Program-made: the position numbers and the translations under genes
In this document: positions 5,827 through 7,881 of the stretch, piece by piece
Layout of the letters: the number at the start of each line of letters is the position of its first letter
Numbering within the stretch: position 1 is the stretch's first letter
Source: Candidatus Saccharimonadota bacterium
Lineage (GTDB): Bacteria; Patescibacteriota; Saccharimonadia; Saccharimonadales; Saccharimonadaceae
Direction: 5' to 3'
Length of the DNA stretch: 7,881 nt
Assembly (NCBI GenBank): GCA_017515925.1
Contig: JAFWEB010000012.1
Coordinates: forward strand, 1 to 7,881
The notes under the pieces: generated by a model
Told to the model about the DNA's origin: nothing
The model's database searches: none
The model's input: only the letters and a program-made list of their open reading frames with translations

Positions 5827-7250
5827 TATTTTGCGCCTTTTCTCGTAAACACCGCGCCAATCGTCTTAAACAAGATACTAATGTCCATCCAAAGCGACCA
5901 GTTCTGAATATAATAAAGATCTAGCGCTCTTCTCTCTTCAAAAGAAATGTCACGACGGCCAGATACTTGAGCCAAACCAGTCAGGCCAGATTTTACAGAA
6001 AGCAATAATGAGCGATCACCATAATCTCTGAGCTCACCTGGCACTAATGCACGCGGACCAACTAGAGAGATGTCGCCCTTAACCACATTGAATAGTTGTG
6101 GCAACTCATCTAGAGATGTTGCACGAAGCAAAGCTCCAATGTGAGTAATTCGTGGATCGTTTGGCAAAGAGTCACCATTTTTGCGATATTTCTCAATCAG
6201 CTGAGGCTTGCCCATTTTAGTAAAGGCTTCTTCTGGGCTCATGCCTGAATACTCTGGCTTCATAGAACGGAATTTATAGATCCTTACTTTTTTGTTGTAA
6301 CGAGAAAGGCGGTATTCTGAATAAATTGCCGAATGATGGATATCGGACAGTTTTACAATTAACCAGATTATTGCCATTGGGATTAATGCAACAATCAGTA
6401 TCAAAGAGCCCAGGACAATGTCCATTGCGCGTTTGACAAACCTCGCTACGCCGATCAGCGGAGTAACTTTAACAAAGATTGCCGGTGTATCACCAATCAA
6501 TTCTACTTCACCAATGTGTGATGACAAAGCAGTCTCTGATGGAATGAAATAATAGAGCAGGTGATTTGCAATTGACTCACTATAGACATGTTCTGTTGCA
6601 TCTTCGTCAGTCTGGAAAATCACATCAGCTTTTGCCCATTTCAATGCTTCTTTAAGCGAGGTGAAACGCTTGCCCTGATATTCAGTCGGAATATATTTCT
6701 TGTTTGAAACTACTGCAGCTAGACTAAATCCATCTTCTGGGAAATTTGCAATGTGTTCCAAAATCCTGGTCGTATTAATATTATTGCCAATCACGATTGC
6801 ACGGAGTGTTCCCTTGTTGTGACGAATAATTGCCATCCTAATACGACGAATAATAAACCTCATTATGAACAAAACTACAAAACATAGAATCATTGCATAG
6901 ACTGCAACTAGACGAGTTGGGAAAATATGTTCTTCGGTAAAGAAATCATAAGTAATCAGCGCCATAATACCAAGAATCGATGCCACAAGTAGTCTCAAAG
7001 TTTCTGGCAGGCGTGAACGATTGAGAATGACTGTTTTATTATAGAGGCCAAGAAGAAGCATCAAAAGTACCCAAATTGGCAACAAAAAACAGATAGTAGT
7101 GATAAATGCACCAGTCTCTACTTCAAAATAATAAGGCTTCTGGTCAATGTGAATACGGAATAAATAAGCCAACAGAAAAGACGCTATAATAGCGACAATA
7201 TCGCCCACCATTAGGATCACACGATACACTAGACCGGGGTCTTTTTTCAT
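5826..7250 (-). CDS. Polyprenyl-phosphate sugar phosphotransferase (initiating enzyme, WbaP/WcaJ type)
   Basis: This enzyme moves a sugar phosphate from a nucleotide sugar to undecaprenyl phosphate, starting glycan assembly at the inner membrane face. The 474-residue protein has the long form of the family: four N-terminal helices (about 10-32, 50-70, 85-101, 113-133), a Rossmann-like CoA-binding_3 region (about 149-265, starting LRAIVIGNN), and a C-terminal bacterial sugar transferase domain (PF02397). In the latter are the hydrophobic re-entrant segment KRAMDIVLGSL (273-283), YKFRSM (325-330), DPRITHIG (365-372), SLDELPQL (379-386, with the Asp-Glu catalytic pair at 381-382), SLVGPR (395-400) and SGLTGLAQVSGR (421-432). 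All key motifs are intact. It is the first gene of the operon. No Shine-Dalgarno precedes the ATG; an extended -10 six bases upstream implies a leaderless message. Which sugar it uses cannot be read from sequence. Confidence 0.92.
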   Translation of the reverse strand: MKKDPGLVYRVILMVGDIVAIIASFLLAYLFRIHIDQKPYYFEVETGAFITTICFLLPIWVLLMLLLGLYNKTVILNRSRLPETLRLLVASILGIMALITYDFFTEEHIFPTRLVAVYAMILCFVVLFIMRFIIRRIRMAIIRHNKGTLRAIVIGNNINTTRILEHIANFPEDGFSLAAVVSNKKYIPTEYQGKRFTSLKEALKWAKADVIFQTDEDATEHVYSESIANHLLYYFIPSETALSSHIGEVELIGDTPAIFVKVTPLIGVARFVKRAMDIVLGSLILIVALIPMAIIWLIVKLSDIHHSAIYSEYRLSRYNKKVRIYKFRSMKPEYSGMSPEEAFTKMGKPQLIEKYRKNGDSLPNDPRITHIGALLRATSLDELPQLFNVVKGDISLVGPRALVPGELRDYGDRSLLLSVKSGLTGLAQVSGRRDISFEERRALDLYYIQNWSLWMDISILFKTIGAVFTRKGAK

Positions 7251-7256
7251 GCATAT

Positions 7257-7265
7257 ATTATAACA
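7257..7265 (-). promoter_or_regulatory. Extended -10 promoter of the glycan operon (leaderless)
   Basis: On the minus strand TGTTATAAT matches the extended -10 consensus TGnTATAAT. Six bases (ATATGC) separate TATAAT from the ATG at 7250, so the predicted +1 is the A of the start codon. This is the same spacing seen for murC. A weak -35 candidate, TTTATA, lies 17 bp upstream at 7285-7280. Confidence 0.65.
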
Positions 7266-7270
7266 TGATG

Positions 7271-7276
7271 TATAAT
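7271..7276 (+). promoter_or_regulatory. -10 element of the galE-like gene
   Basis: A perfect TATAAT on the plus strand would place +1 near 7283 and give a leader of about 21 nt. No good -35 is found at 16-18 bp upstream, where the other promoter and the start of the opposite gene lie. The leader carries AAGGTG (7294-7299), a moderate Shine-Dalgarno 4 nt before the ATG. Confidence 0.5.
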
Positions 7277-7303
7277 ATTTATAAATATGACGAAAGGTGA
7301 AAA

Positions 7304-7881
7304 ATGAAGATATTAGTGACCGGCGGAACAGGTTTTATCGGGTCTTTTGTGGCAGTGGAACTAATCAAAGCTGGACACGAAGTAGAGATTGTTGATAATC
7401 TCTGCAATAGCAAAGAATCTGCCATTGATCGCATTGAGGAAATCACCTCTATTCGTCCCAAATTTCACAAACTAGACTTATGTGATGCAGAGCTCACAAA
7501 TAAACTTTTTGAAGACAATTCTTATGATGCAGTCATTCATCTGGCCGGATTAAAATCAGTTAGCGAAAGCATCGAAAAGCCTGAGCTCTACCATGACAAC
7601 AATGTAGGTAGCGCGTCCAATGTAATTGACGCTATGCGTTCTACCGGCGTCAAATATTTCGTTTTTTCTTCCTCTGCTACAGTGTATGGCAACCCCGGCG
7701 TTGTTTCATTTACCGAGGATCTACCTACTGGCAAAAATCTTTCCAGTCCTTATGGAGAATCAAAATTTGAGATTGAACAAATGTTGAAATCTGAAGCAGA
7801 AAGAGACCGTGATTTCCACGCTTCCCTACTTCGTTATTTCAATCCAATCGGCGCAGATCCGTCAGGCAAGCTCGGCGAAGA
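7304..7881 (+). CDS. galE: UDP-glucose 4-epimerase-like NAD-dependent sugar epimerase (partial, C-terminus off the edge)
   Basis: GalE interconverts UDP-glucose and UDP-galactose (often also the N-acetyl forms) in the cytoplasm, supplying donors for surface glycans. The first 192 codons are present, of a family usually near 330 residues. Visible features are the NAD-binding TGGTGFIG (6-13), D31 at the end of strand 2, HLAGLKSVSES (79-89), the catalytic SSSATVYG (122-129) and the Y-x3-K pair in SPYGESK (Y150, K154), and RYFNPIGADPSG (177-188), which closely follows the E. coli GalE pattern. All catalytic residues are intact. The start at 7304 is backed by AAGGTG 4 nt upstream. It diverges from the glycan operon across a 53-bp spacer, so it probably serves the same pathway. 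Exact substrate (UDP-Glc or UDP-GlcNAc) is open, since C-terminal specificity residues are not in view. Confidence 0.9.
   Translation, partial: MKILVTGGTGFIGSFVAVELIKAGHEVEIVDNLCNSKESAIDRIEEITSIRPKFHKLDLCDAELTNKLFEDNSYDAVIHLAGLKSVSESIEKPELYHDNNVGSASNVIDAMRSTGVKYFVFSSSATVYGNPGVVSFTEDLPTGKNLSSPYGESKFEIEQMLKSEAERDRDFHASLLRYFNPIGADPSGKLGE

Larger units (their letters stand above)
7255..7278. repeat. Inverted repeat of back-to-back -10 elements
   Basis: ATATTATA (7255-7262) and TATAATAT (7271-7278) are exact reverse complements around an 8-bp spacer. Each arm contains TATAAT for the gene it faces, so the symmetry is built from the two divergent promoters. An operator function is possible but not shown. 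Confidence 0.6.

Noticed and set aside
7279..7461. Minus-strand 60-codon open frame at the start of the galE-like gene
   Set aside because: It is antisense to the NAD-binding motif and crosses the galE start; no support as a gene.
1..7881. Alternative genetic code (TGA as Gly or Trp, as in some Patescibacteria)
   Set aside because: No visible stop in the window is TGA, which raised the question, but seven stops is a small sample, tryptophan is coded by TGG and no conserved gene is interrupted by TGA.
1..7881. Mobile elements, defence systems, CRISPR arrays, tRNA or rRNA genes
   Set aside because: I saw no transposase or integrase motifs, no regularly spaced repeats, no tRNA-like cloverleaf and no rRNA segments; nearly all bases belong to envelope genes.

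Overview
The window reads as a compact, moderately AT-rich bacterial chromosome segment devoted almost entirely to the cell envelope. Tight packing (8-bp and 1-bp overlaps, 20-53 bp divergent spacers), protein style and a small conserved basic protein suggest Candidatus Saccharibacteria (TM7, Patescibacteria). This taxonomic call is inference from pattern recognition, with no marker gene in view. The standard genetic code fits: tryptophan is read from TGG and no reading frame is broken by TGA.

Layout. Positions 1-365 (minus) hold the N-terminal part of an MscS-type mechanosensitive channel with its own promoter. Positions 468-674 (minus) encode a 68-residue basic protein with a strong promoter, a strong Shine-Dalgarno and a hairpin terminator. 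Positions 740-1441 (minus) encode an unrecognised two-helix membrane protein. A divergent pair follows on the plus strand: a MurC-type muropeptide ligase (1462-2790) and an overlapping GtrA-family membrane protein (2783-3349). Their transcript meets, tail to tail and with an 89-bp coding overlap, a three-gene minus-strand operon: polyprenyl-phosphate sugar phosphotransferase (7250-5826), GT4 glycosyltransferase (5826-4684) and Wzy/WaaL-type polymerase or ligase (4691-3261). Divergent from that operon, a galE-like UDP-sugar epimerase starts at 7304 and runs off the right edge.

How the genes work together. GalE would supply a UDP-sugar, the phosphotransferase would load the first sugar phosphate on undecaprenyl phosphate, the GT4 enzyme would extend it, and the Wzy/WaaL-type protein would polymerise or transfer the glycan outside the membrane. 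No flippase is visible. MurC works on the first peptide step of peptidoglycan precursors, and GtrA-family proteins often assist lipid-linked sugar traffic.

The most unusual signal is in the two divergent spacers. Both contain back-to-back -10 elements arranged as an inverted repeat: a 16-bp perfect palindrome at 1447-1462, and 8-bp arms around an 8-bp spacer at 7255-7278. For murC and for the phosphotransferase gene, the predicted +1 is exactly the A of the ATG, implying leaderless mRNAs, while genes with 5' leaders in the same window carry Shine-Dalgarno sites. No CRISPR array, tRNA, rRNA, insertion sequence or phage gene is seen, and I find no clearly new multi-gene system.
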